From: Nocardioides baekrokdamisoli
GTDB taxonomy: Bacteria > Actinomycetota > Actinomycetes > Propionibacteriales > Nocardioidaceae
Direction: 5' to 3'
Assembly (NCBI RefSeq): GCF_003945325.1
Contig: NZ_AP019307.1
Span: forward strand, 1,054,001 to 1,118,000
Length of the DNA stretch: 64,000 nucleotides
The translations under genes and the position numbers were made by a program. The notes below the pieces were generated by a model. It saw only the letters and a list, made by a program, of their open reading frames with translations, did no database searches and had not been told where the DNA came from. This document shows positions 8,793-16,603 of this stretch, piece by piece. How positions within the stretch are numbered: position 1 is the first letter of the stretch; the number at the start of each line of letters is the position of its first letter.

Positions 8793-10375
8793 GCGGCCAG
8801 CCGACGGCGTGGATCTCACGCCATGTCCTGGCCGGCGCCGACCTGGGACCGCTGGCTGGCCTGCGATTCGCCGTGAAGGACAACATCGCCGTCGCCGGCG
8901 TCCCCACAACCGCAGCCGACCCCCGGCGTACGACGCCTGCCGCGGCGCACGCACACGTCGTCCAGCGGTTGCTCGACGCCGGAGCCAGCGTCGCCGGCAC
9001 GACCAACATGGACCAGTACGCCACGGGTCTGGTCGGTACCCGGTCGCCGTACGGGCTCTGTCATGCCGTGGACTCGCCCGATCACGTCTCAGGCGGCTCG
9101 AGTTCGGGGAGCGCCGTCGTGGTCGCCGGCGGCGAGGTCGACTTCGCGCTCGGCACCGACACTGCGGGCAGCGGGCGGGTGCCGGCCGCGTTCAACGGCC
9201 TCGTCGGAATCAAGCCGTCACGCGGCCTCGTGTCGGCCACGGGCGTCGTCCCGGCCTGTCGCAGCCTCGACTGCGTGACGGTGTTCGCACGGACCCTCGC
9301 CACCGCACGGACTGCGTACGAGGTGATGGTCGGCCATGATCCGCACGACCCGTACGCGCGGTTGCTGACCCAGGTGTCGCCGACAGAAGGGCGGGCGCGG
9401 ATCGCCGTACCTCTCACTCCCCTCGACCTGGAGCCGACTCACGCTCAGGCCTGGGAGGCCGCGCTGGCCGCCGCCGCGGAGGTCGCCGAACTGGTCCCGG
9501 TGGACATCGGACCATTGCTGGAGGCTGCTGCCTTGCTCTACAGCGGCCCGTGGCTCGCCGAGCGCTGGTTGGCGTTCGGCGCCGCCATGGACGAAGGGCC
9601 GGAGGTCGACCCGACCGTACGGACGATCGTCCGCGCGGGCGCCACGATCACCGGAGCCGAGACCTTCGCCGGCTTCCATCAGTTGGCGCAGCTGGCCCAG
9701 GCGGCCTCCGGGGTCTGGCTCGGCGTGGACGCACTGCTGCTGCCGGTGACCCCGGAGCACCCGACGATCGCCGAGGTCGATGCCGATCCGATCGGGGTGA
9801 ACGCCCGGCTCGGCCGATTCACCAACATGACGAACCTGCTCGATCTGTGTGCGATCGCGTTCCCCGGGCCTCGCCGAGTCGACGGCCTCCCGTTCGGCGT
9901 ACAACTGCTGGCACCGGCAGGGGCCGACGACCGAATCCACGCCATCGCCGCAGACCTGCTGGGCGAGCCGCGCCCGGCCGCGAGCGCGGGACGGATCAAG
10001 GTCGCTGTCGCGGGCGCGCATCTGTCCGGTCAGCCACTCAACGCCGACCTGGTTGCCCGGGGAGGGCGTCTGGTCCGCAGCACCCGCACTGCCGCGGACT
10101 ATCGGATGTTCTCGGTCCCCGGCCCACTGCCGCGGCCGGGGCTCACGCGCGTGATCGACGGCGAGGCCGGCGACGGCATCGAGGTGGAGGTCTGGTCGTT
10201 GCCCACCGACGCGGTCGGCGGTTTCGCGGCCACCATCCTGCCCCCGCTCGCCCTGGGACCAGTGGACCTGATCGACGGGCAACGGGTGCTCGGGTTCGTC
10301 TGCACCGCCGACGGCGCGGATCCCGAGCGGGACATCAGCTCGTTCGGCGGGTGGAGGTCCTACCTCAGTCGCTGA
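8789..10375 (+). CDS. atzF: Allophanate hydrolase
   Basis: A 528-residue amidase-signature enzyme that hydrolyses allophanate to ammonia and CO2. The Lys-cisSer-Ser triad is visible: K30 in [12 protein letters not shown], the GGSSSGSA loop (S104-S106) and nucleophile S128 in [14 protein letters not shown]. The amidase domain covers about residues 1-400; the remaining 120 residues match the C-terminal domain of allophanate hydrolases ([21 protein letters not shown]), consistent with a full-length AtzF/DUR2-type protein. The start ATG overlaps the carboxyltransferase stop (ATGA). It is the last gene of the riboswitch-led operon and completes nitrogen release from guanidine or urea. A palindromic repeat (10387-10439) follows. 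Confidence 0.92.
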   Translation: MSGQPTAWISRHVLAGADLGPLAGLRFAVKDNIAVAGVPTTAADPRRTTPAAAHAHVVQRLLDAGASVAGTTNMDQYATGLVGTRSPYGLCHAVDSPDHVSGGSSSGSAVVVAGGEVDFALGTDTAGSGRVPAAFNGLVGIKPSRGLVSATGVVPACRSLDCVTVFARTLATARTAYEVMVGHDPHDPYARLLTQVSPTEGRARIAVPLTPLDLEPTHAQAWEAALAAAAEVAELVPVDIGPLLEAAALLYSGPWLAERWLAFGAAMDEGPEVDPTVRTIVRAGATITGAETFAGFHQLAQLAQAASGVWLGVDALLLPVTPEHPTIAEVDADPIGVNARLGRFTNMTNLLDLCAIAFPGPRRVDGLPFGVQLLAPAGADDRIHAIAADLLGEPRPAASAGRIKVAVAGAHLSGQPLNADLVARGGRLVRSTRTAADYRMFSVPGPLPRPGLTRVIDGEAGDGIEVEVWSLPTDAVGGFAATILPPLALGPVDLIDGQRVLGFVCTADGADPERDISSFGGWRSYLSR

Positions 10376-10386
10376 TAGGGGCGACT

Positions 10387-10439
10387 CAGGACCAGACAGA
10401 ACTCGAGGGAACATTCCCCTCGGATGCGGCCCTGACCTG
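10387..10439. repeat. Palindromic intergenic element, copy 1 (CGAGGGAA/TTCCCCTCG)
   Basis: A 53-base segment repeated in the same orientation at 11377-11429 with 42 of 53 positions identical by eye. Its centre is an inverted repeat CGAGGGAA-CA-TTCCCCTCG. It lies between the convergent ends of the allophanate hydrolase and DUF559 genes, so it could act as a terminator. Confidence 0.65.
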
Positions 10440-10447
10440 TTAGGTCT

Positions 10448-11269
10448 TCAGCTGGCCCGGCGGCACCGGTGTCGATCAGCTCGCACGATCTCAAGGATCA
10501 ATGCCTCGAGGCGTGGCCATTCATCGACGACCTCGTGGTACTTGAATCTGAGGGAGAGGTAGCCTTGGCGCACCAGTTCCCGGTCTCGTTCGTAGTCGCG
10601 CTTCGAGGTGTATCCGTCATGGAAGGCGGCGCTGTCGCATTCGATGACCAACCGGTCCCCGACGACCAGGTCCACCCGACCGACGTCGTCGATCTGGACC
10701 TGGGTACGCACAGCGATCCCGAGCCGCCGCAGGCCGACCCGCACGATGCTCTCGGTGCCGGACTCAGCAGTTCCGTCGCACCACCCCGCCAACCGCGGCG
10801 CAGCAACCTCGAGTTCCTCCAACCGCAGCAGGCCCCGGTTGAGCGCTGAATCGGCCAGCGCGACCGCGACATGTCGAGGTTGGCAGCGCGCCGAGTCCAG
10901 CACGATCTGGAGCGGGGTCGCGACGGGAGGCTCCCGCTCGATCGGCCCGCCGGCCCAATGGAGACAGATCTCCCGTGATCGGATCCGCTCCGGACGGACC
11001 CGGGATGCGTTGCGGGCCACCAGCACATGGAGTTTGTCGTCGGCGAGCGTCCACACTCCGTGGTGACGAGAGCCAGAAGTCGCCGTCAGGACCCCACCGA
11101 GGCGAGCCGCCTCGATGGCATCGGCATGCGCGGACGAATCGTGGAACCATCCGGGCCGGATCCGGACGAGGCGCCCGTCGGTGATGTGTTGCGCGACCGC
11201 AGGTGTCGACAGGCCGAGGAGGGAGAGCCGCCGCGATGAGTAGATACCCAGGAAGGGGCCTGATGCCAT
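10448..11269 (-). CDS. AbiEi-type N-terminal domain plus DUF559/Vsr-like nuclease-fold protein
   Basis: This 273-residue protein has an N-terminal winged-helix-like region (LGLSTPAVAQHITDGRLVRIRPGWF) of the kind annotated as AbiEi antitoxin domain, and a C-terminal DUF559 domain of the very-short-patch-repair endonuclease fold: GTESIVRVGLRRLGI, then GRVDLVVGDRLVIECDSAAF and YERDRELVRQGYLSLRF. The D and E-x-D residues fit a PD-(D/E)xK-like active site. Such single genes are common in Nocardioidaceae and relatives, usually without a toxin partner; none is seen here. Function is unknown. It is flanked by two copies of the same palindromic element, one 8 bases past its stop and the other about 108 bases upstream of its start. 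Confidence 0.75.
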   Translation of the reverse strand: MASGPFLGIYSSRRLSLLGLSTPAVAQHITDGRLVRIRPGWFHDSSAHADAIEAARLGGVLTATSGSRHHGVWTLADDKLHVLVARNASRVRPERIRSREICLHWAGGPIEREPPVATPLQIVLDSARCQPRHVAVALADSALNRGLLRLEELEVAAPRLAGWCDGTAESGTESIVRVGLRRLGIAVRTQVQIDDVGRVDLVVGDRLVIECDSAAFHDGYTSKRDYERDRELVRQGYLSLRFKYHEVVDEWPRLEALILEIVRADRHRCRRAS

Positions 11270-11376
11270 GCCTCGTAGCGTTGCCGCCGCCCTCTTCCCG
11301 ACGGGCGGATCGCTCGGACACCTGTGGACAACGACCGAAAGGCCGTCGGCTGTGGACCGGTGGTGGTCAGATCATT

Positions 11377-11429
11377 CAGGACAGGACGGTACTCGAGGGA
11401 ACATTCCCCTTGAGTCGGCCGCTGACCTG
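11377..11429. repeat. Palindromic intergenic element, copy 2
   Basis: Second copy of the 10387-10439 element, with the 20-base core ACTCGAGGGAACATTCCCCT identical in both. It begins 11 bases past the 3' end of the acyl-CoA reductase-like gene, again on the 3' side of a minus-strand gene, which fits a terminator-like role. Confidence 0.65.
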
Positions 11430-11439
11430 CATCACCCAG

Positions 11440-13458
11440 TCACCACTTGAGGCCCTTGAAGAGCCGCACCACCATCTCGCGCTGCGACTCGTGCACCGGA
11501 GCCTGACCCTCGTCCTCGACGTGTGCCTTCGCGGCCGCCGAGTCCGGGAACAACTGGTACGCGACGTTGAGCACGCGGTGCGCGGACTTCGGCAGGTAGC
11601 GCTGCAGCAGTGAGCCGGCGTAGCCGGAGAGCGTGTTGATCTCGTGCGGCTTCTTGACCATCGCCTCGATCAGCATGTCGGCAGCTTGGGCCGGCGAGAT
11701 CGTGGGGAACTTGTCGTACATCTTGGTCGGCGCGATCATCGGCGTCCGCACCAACGGCATGTGGATGTTGGTGAACGTGATCCGGTCATGGGCCAGCTCG
11801 CTGGAGGCAACGGTGGACCACGAGTCGAGGGCCGCCTTCGAAGCCGCGTACGCACTGAACCGCGGCGTGCTGGTGAGGACGGCGATCGAGCTCACGTTGA
11901 CGATGTGACCCGAGCGACGCTCCGACATCCCCGGAAGAACGCCCATCACGAGGCGGATCGCACCGAAGTAGTTGAGCTGCATCGTGCGCTCGAAGTCGTG
12001 GAACCTGTCGTACGACAACTTGAGCGAGCGACGGATCGACCGACCGGCGTTGTTGATCAGGAAGTCGACCCGCGGCAACTCCTCGTTGAGGCGGCGCGCC
12101 AGATCGTCGATCGACTCGTAGTCCGAGAGGTCAGCCGAGAAGACGTACGCGGTGCCGCCACCGATCTCGATGGTGCGCTTGAGCGCGTCCAACTTGTCCT
12201 TGCCACGCGCGACCAGCACCGGGATGCCGCCGGCCTGGGCAACCTTGACGGCCGTCACCAGACCGATGCCCGACGAGGCACCGGTGATCACGACGTACTT
12301 GTCCTTGAGCTCCTTGCGGACCTTCTTGTCCGACGTGGTGGCGTCGTCCATCTGCTCCTCCCAGTACGACCACAGGGTGCGTACGTAGGAGTCGAGCGGC
12401 GGGACCTCGATGCCGGACCCGGCGAGAGCCTTCTGGGTCTTGCGGCTGTCGTAGGTGGCGGTGAGGTTGACGTGCGCCAGGGCCTCCGCCGGGATCCCGA
12501 GACGACCGACGGTCTGGTCGAGAGTCGCCTGGGCCGGTGAGGACCGGACCACATTGCTGAGGATCGTGGCCGGCTTGAGGGCGTTCGGGAGCTTGGAGAT
12601 CGGGCCGCGCTCGCTGAAACGGCGGTCGATCGGAGTCGCGAACTGCGGAGCGCCGGCGGCGGAGCAGAACGCGTTCATCATGTCGATCACCGGCTGCGGC
12701 TCGGGGTTGACCAGGTGGAAGACCTCGCCGTCACGCTTCGGCAGGTGGCCGAGGTGGTCCATGGCCTTGGCCACGTAGTCGACGGGGACGACGTTGGTGT
12801 CCCGCAGGTCGATGCCGACCAACGGGATCCAGGACGGCATCGAGTCCCGCAGACGCTTGATCATCGGGAACAGGTAGTACGGCCCGTCGACCTTGTCCAT
12901 CTCACCGGTGACCGAGTCGCCGATGACCAGCGACGGCCGGTAGATCCGCCACGGCACAGGCGAGTCCTCGCGGACGATCTTCTCCGACTCGAACTTCGTG
13001 CGGTGGTACGGCGAGGGCAGCGGCTGACCCTCGTCGAACATGTCCTCGGTGAACGTGCCGCGGTAGTCGCCGGCAGCGGCGACCGACGAGACCTGGTGGA
13101 AGACGCCGGCGCCGAGCTGGCCGGCCAGCTCCATCGCGTACCGGGTGCCCTGGATGTTCATCGCGTCGTTGGTCGCGTCGTCGGCGGTGATGTCGTAGAT
13201 CGCAGCCAGGTGGAAGAAGTGGTCGATCCGACCCTTCTGGGCCTTGATCCACTTCTCATCCACACCGAGGCCGGGGCTGCCGAGGTCGCCGACGATCGGG
13301 ACGACCCGGTCGCTGCCCCACTCCTCGATGAGGAGCTGCATCCGGCCCAGCGAGCTCTGGCGGCAGAGCACGAAGATCTCACCGTCGCGGTGGTCGACGA
13401 GCTCGTGGATCAGACGACGGCCGATGAAACCGGTCGCGCCGGTCACGAAGTAGGACAT
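11440..13458 (-). CDS. Two-domain SDR protein, fatty acyl-CoA reductase-like (AcrA1/Rv3391 type)
   Basis: The 672-residue protein is a fusion of two short-chain dehydrogenase folds. The N-terminal extended SDR (MSYFVTGATGFIGRRLI, residues 5-13 nucleotide loop; catalytic YHRTK) resembles thioester-reductase/acyl-CoA reductase domains. A linker leads into a classical SDR near residues 390-640 (VITGASSGIG, NNAGRS, VSSIAVLTS, YAASK). This arrangement is that of mycobacterial AcrA1-like fatty acyl-CoA reductases making aldehydes or alcohols for wax or storage lipids; substrate is inferred. ATG 13458 starts right at the nucleotide-binding strand, so the further upstream in-frame ATG is less likely. 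Downstream of DUF3052 and TetR genes on the same strand. Confidence 0.82.
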   Translation of the reverse strand: MSYFVTGATGFIGRRLIHELVDHRDGEIFVLCRQSSLGRMQLLIEEWGSDRVVPIVGDLGSPGLGVDEKWIKAQKGRIDHFFHLAAIYDITADDATNDAMNIQGTRYAMELAGQLGAGVFHQVSSVAAAGDYRGTFTEDMFDEGQPLPSPYHRTKFESEKIVREDSPVPWRIYRPSLVIGDSVTGEMDKVDGPYYLFPMIKRLRDSMPSWIPLVGIDLRDTNVVPVDYVAKAMDHLGHLPKRDGEVFHLVNPEPQPVIDMMNAFCSAAGAPQFATPIDRRFSERGPISKLPNALKPATILSNVVRSSPAQATLDQTVGRLGIPAEALAHVNLTATYDSRKTQKALAGSGIEVPPLDSYVRTLWSYWEEQMDDATTSDKKVRKELKDKYVVITGASSGIGLVTAVKVAQAGGIPVLVARGKDKLDALKRTIEIGGGTAYVFSADLSDYESIDDLARRLNEELPRVDFLINNAGRSIRRSLKLSYDRFHDFERTMQLNYFGAIRLVMGVLPGMSERRSGHIVNVSSIAVLTSTPRFSAYAASKAALDSWSTVASSELAHDRITFTNIHMPLVRTPMIAPTKMYDKFPTISPAQAADMLIEAMVKKPHEINTLSGYAGSLLQRYLPKSAHRVLNVAYQLFPDSAAAKAHVEDEGQAPVHESQREMVVRLFKGLKW

Positions 13459-13540
13459 GCCGCTGACCGTAGTGGCCGCGCGGGCGTTCGTCACCTAGTC
13501 GCGACGTGGTGCACCGTGTCGCGAGAAACCGAGGTCTCCG

Positions 13541-13894
13541 TCAGTCGGACACAGGCCGGAAGCGCATGGCCGACCAGACCGAGTCGATCGCTATCTGGCG
13601 TACGGGCTGCAGGTGGTGCTCGGCCATCAGGGCGACCAGTTTGCCGCGGCTCAGGTCCGTGCCCAGTTGGCCGCCCTTCGGGTACGCAATCCAGGCAACC
13701 CGATCGGTGCGCGCCGACGCGATCACCACGTGCAGGTCCTCGGCGGTGGCGGCGTTGATCGCGAAGCCGATGGCCACATCGGGCGCTCCCGCAGCCGGGA
13801 CGTGGTCGGGAAGTTCGAGGTCGACATCGGCCGGGAGTCCGAACACCGCGATGCTCTGCCCCGCCTTGACCTTGAGCTTCGCACCGACCGTCAT
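13541..13894 (-). CDS. DUF3052-like small protein
   Basis: A 117-residue soluble protein whose core (DVDLELPDHVP, RVAWIAYPKGGQLGTDLSR, IDSVWSAMRFRP) resembles DUF3052-type proteins of actinobacteria, which have no firmly assigned function. No signal peptide or membrane segment. It sits 22 bases downstream of the TetR gene, so the two are probably cotranscribed, with the reductase-like gene following after about 80 bases. Confidence 0.65.
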   Translation of the reverse strand: MTVGAKLKVKAGQSIAVFGLPADVDLELPDHVPAAGAPDVAIGFAINAATAEDLHVVIASARTDRVAWIAYPKGGQLGTDLSRGKLVALMAEHHLQPVRQIAIDSVWSAMRFRPVSD

Positions 13895-13916
13895 GACACC
13901 GATTGTCCCAGCAATC

Positions 13917-14549
13917 TCACTCCTCCGGCGAGCCGAAGGCGGCGAGCAGGCTTCGCAGAGCCGCGATGATCCGGTCGTTCTCGTACTGAGGCGGGTCCTC
14001 CAACACGAGCCGTCCGAACTCCTCGAGCGCCGCCATCACGATGTGCGACACCAGGTCGGCGTCGAGTCCGACGGTGCCGCGCAGTTGCAGGCCCGCTTCG
14101 ATCGCGGCCGCCAGATAACGACGAACGACCTTCCGGGTGTCCTCGATCCGGTCACGGACCTCGCGAGGGGCGCCGCGTACCAGGCCGAGGATCGGGCGCC
14201 AGACGTCCGGGTCCTCCTGCATCATCACGATCACGCGGGTGGTGCCGTCGACGAGCCAGGCATCGACGTCCTCGGGCGCGCCAATGTCCTTGAGCACGGC
14301 GAGGACCTGTCGCAGCGCCCGCTTCTGGGTCCGGTCCAGGAGCGCGTTCAGGAGCGGCTCGAGACCGCCGTACGCGTCGTAGACGACCGGTCGGGAGACA
14401 CCGGCTTCCTTCGCGATCGCCTCGATCGAGACGTTGTAGAACCCCTCGCGTCCGAGTACCCGGAGTGCGCAGTCCAGGAGATGTTCGCGACGCTCGTCGG
14501 GCGCCATCCGAGGCGCGTACGTGCGCTTGACTGCGGGGTCTCCGGCCAC
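13917..14549 (-). CDS. TetR-family transcriptional regulator
   Basis: The 210-residue protein has a canonical TetR N-terminal DNA-binding domain (RREHLLDCALRVLGREGF then IEAIAKEAGVSRPVVYDAYG, residues about 18-62) followed by a helical ligand-binding domain. It is transcribed divergently from the MpaB-family oxygenase gene across a 156-base spacer that contains two palindromes (14610-14624 and 14655-14668), which are plausible operators. The likely regulon is the oxygenase and its own DUF3052/reductase neighbours; the inducer is unknown. Confidence 0.9.
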   Translation of the reverse strand: MAGDPAVKRTYAPRMAPDERREHLLDCALRVLGREGFYNVSIEAIAKEAGVSRPVVYDAYGGLEPLLNALLDRTQKRALRQVLAVLKDIGAPEDVDAWLVDGTTRVIVMMQEDPDVWRPILGLVRGAPREVRDRIEDTRKVVRRYLAAAIEAGLQLRGTVGLDADLVSHIVMAALEEFGRLVLEDPPQYENDRIIAALRSLLAAFGSPEE

Positions 14550-14609
14550 GGGGCGACCCTACTGGGAAGGGCCCGCGCGGGAGCACACCGAAGAAAAATC
14601 CGCGTTCAC

Positions 14610-14668
14610 GTGACACGGTGTCGCGGTTAATGGGTTACAGTCGATCCACTGAACCTACGGATCCGTAG
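14610..14668. promoter_or_regulatory. Divergent promoter region with two palindromes
   Basis: Between the TetR and MpaB-family genes lie an imperfect inverted repeat GTGACAC-G-GTGTCGC (14610-14624) and a perfect 14-base palindrome CTACGGATCCGTAG (14655-14668). Both are candidate TetR operators; neither is proven. Confidence 0.5.
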
Positions 14669-14705
14669 CATTGCGCTGCGGTCGTCCTTCCGAGAGGAGC
14701 CGACG

Positions 14706-15809
14706 TTGATCGGTATCAAGACCCGTGAAGACCTGATGAAGGAATTCGAGCCGATGGCCGACTACGGCTTCCTCGGCCCGGACTCGGTTTCGTGGAAGGT
14801 GTGGGGCTACCCCACCTCGTACGTGCTGGGCTTCGTCCGCTCGGTCACGATCGAGCACTTCGACCCGAACCTCGCCGCCGCCGTCGTTCAGTCCGGTGGC
14901 GTGAAGTACCGCCCGGCGACCCGGTACGGCCGCACCCTGCGCTACTTCGGCCTGCAGATCTTCGGTGGCGCGGAGCAGACCGCGAAGGCCGCCGACGTCC
15001 TGGTCAAGGTGCACTCGAAGGCGATCGGCCACGACCCCGTCACCGGCGGCGAGTACGACGCCAACTCGGGTGACTCCCAACTGTGGATCCACATGACGGC
15101 GTGGCACTCGATCCTCAAGTGCTACGAGATGTTCGGCCCCGGCCAACTGCCGACCGACGAGGAGAACCAGTTCTGGGCCGAGTGCCGCGAGGTCGCGAAG
15201 CTGCAGACGATCGACCCCGACAAGGTGCCGACGAGCCGCGAGGCCGTGCACGCCTATTTCGAGGACTGGCGTCCGCGCCTGGCCGCCTCCGAGGCAGCGC
15301 AGGACATGATCAACTTCATCCTGCCGATCGACGTGGCGTTGCCCGCGGACACGCCTGCCTGGATGAAGAAGGTCTTCAAGCCGATGACCGGCCTGCTCCG
15401 CAAGGGCGTCATCGCGACCTACCCGAAGTACATGCGCGACATGGCCGGCATCCACCAGAGCGCCGTCGTCGATGCGCTGGTCATCCCGCCGATCAAGGCA
15501 TTCCACACGCTGCTCGCCCAGAACCTGCAGATGCGCCTGTTCGCGATGAGGTGGATCGCTCCCGCAGCAGTCGACGTCGCCGCTCCGGCGATCCTCGGCA
15601 TCCCGCCGCTCTCGGACAAGGTCTGGGAGGTCCGCGAGGCACAGATGGCCTTCGGCTTCGACGCGCCGTTCAACGCACACAAGGACGTCCGCGCCAAGCA
15701 GCGTGACCGGGTGTTCAACAAGGGCCTGAAGCCGTCCGACGACGGCCTGATCGAGTCGCAGCAGCACATCGGTTCGATGGACGTGCACAACGCGGCAGCC
15801 CTCGGCTGA
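14706..15809 (+). CDS. MpaB-family (DUF2236) oxygenase
   Basis: A 367-residue protein of the oxygenase MpaB/DUF2236 family, related to latex-clearing proteins. Features include WKVWGYPTSYVLGFVRS near the N-terminus, conserved RYGRTLRYF and VHSKAIGHDPVTG blocks and the SQLWIHMTAWHS segment, where His residues may bind haem or metal. TTG 14706 is used as start because a strong GAGAGGAG ribosome-binding site lies six bases before it and the following residues match the family. The reaction is not known for most members; ring or alkene oxidation is inferred. It is divergent from a TetR regulator and followed by a clear hairpin terminator. Confidence 0.85.
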   Translation: MIGIKTREDLMKEFEPMADYGFLGPDSVSWKVWGYPTSYVLGFVRSVTIEHFDPNLAAAVVQSGGVKYRPATRYGRTLRYFGLQIFGGAEQTAKAADVLVKVHSKAIGHDPVTGGEYDANSGDSQLWIHMTAWHSILKCYEMFGPGQLPTDEENQFWAECREVAKLQTIDPDKVPTSREAVHAYFEDWRPRLAASEAAQDMINFILPIDVALPADTPAWMKKVFKPMTGLLRKGVIATYPKYMRDMAGIHQSAVVDALVIPPIKAFHTLLAQNLQMRLFAMRWIAPAAVDVAAPAILGIPPLSDKVWEVREAQMAFGFDAPFNAHKDVRAKQRDRVFNKGLKPSDDGLIESQQHIGSMDVHNAAALG

Positions 15810-15824
15810 GTTCGCATCTCCACG

Positions 15825-15851
15825 AAGGCCCCGGTCAACGGCCGGGGTCTT
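15825..15851 (+). terminator. Hairpin terminator after MpaB-family gene
   Basis: A 10-base-pair stem (AAGGCCCCGG against CCGGGGTCTT, one G-U pair) with a 7-base loop lies 16 bases past the oxygenase stop and ends in TCTTC, consistent with transcription termination before the thioesterase gene. Confidence 0.65.
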
Positions 15852-15882
15852 CGCACGTCCCAGACCCTGAGAGGATCACGCC

Positions 15883-16260
15883 ATGTCTGAACCACGCCAG
15901 GACGCGTACGCAGCCCTGCTCGGTGCCACGGTGACCCAGCTCGGTGGCGGCAACGCGACCGCCGCGATCACCGTCACCGAGGACCACCTCAACCCGCACG
16001 GCACCGCCCACGGGTCCTTCATCTACTCGATCGCGGGCCTGGCCCTGGCGGCCGCGGCCAACAACGACACCCACTCGGGCGTGGTCTCCTCGGTGCTCAT
16101 CGACTACCTGTCGCCGGCCCGTCCGGGAGATGCGTTGCTGGCCACGGCTCGCGTGGTCGAACGGATGCCGAAGGAGGACATCTTCGAGATCCGGGTGACC
16201 CGCGGCGAGGACGTCATCGCGCGGGCCACCGGTCGGGCCAATCGCCGCGCCCGCACCTGA
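15883..16260 (+). CDS. PaaI-type hotdog thioesterase
   Basis: This 125-residue protein has the hotdog-fold signature of PaaI thioesterases: DHLNPHGTAHGSFIYSIAGL (residues about 41-60, with the N-x-x-G-x-x-HGG-like turn here HGSF) followed by VLIDYLSPARPGD and VVERMPKEDIFEIRVTRG. Members hydrolyse acyl-CoA thioesters, often aromatic or medium-chain; the substrate is not determinable. Free-standing after a terminator; it converges almost directly with the IF-1-like gene. Confidence 0.85.
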   Translation: MSEPRQDAYAALLGATVTQLGGGNATAAITVTEDHLNPHGTAHGSFIYSIAGLALAAAANNDTHSGVVSSVLIDYLSPARPGDALLATARVVERMPKEDIFEIRVTRGEDVIARATGRANRRART

Positions 16261-16263
16261 CCG

Positions 16264-16476
16264 CTACGTCCTGAAGCGGTAGGTGATCCGTCCCTTCGTC
16301 AGGTCGTACGGGCTCAACTCGACCTGGACCCGGTCACCCAACATGACCTTGATGTAGTTCTTGCGGACCCGTCCGCTCAGGTGCGCCAGCACCGTGTGGC
16401 CGTTGGTCAATTCGACCCGGAAGGTGGCGCTGCGCAGGCAGTCGGTGACTGTGCCTTCAGCTGTGAATGCGTTCAT
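16264..16476 (-). CDS. infA: Translation initiation factor IF-1 paralogue
   Basis: A 70-residue S1-type OB-fold protein that reads as IF-1: [17 protein letters not shown], then [20 protein letters not shown] and [12 protein letters not shown]. The start ([16 protein letters not shown]) is shorter and unlike the usual MAKKDGVIEIEG opening of the actinobacterial housekeeping IF-1, and there are no ribosomal protein genes nearby, so this is probably a second, divergent IF-1 rather than the copy in the ribosomal operon. A GAGAGG sequence lies seven bases ahead of the ATG. Confidence 0.9.
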   Translation of the reverse strand: MNAFTAEGTVTDCLRSATFRVELTNGHTVLAHLSGRVRKNYIKVMLGDRVQVELSPYDLTKGRITYRFRT

Positions 16477-16603
16477 GGAGGTGCCTCTCGTTGACGTTGA
16501 TTCCGTACACGGGGTTCCACCTCCTCAGGTCGCTGCAATGTGCGTGACGCACGCTAGCGAGTGCGTACGCGCCAGCCAACTGATTTTCCGATTGAATACG
16601 CCC

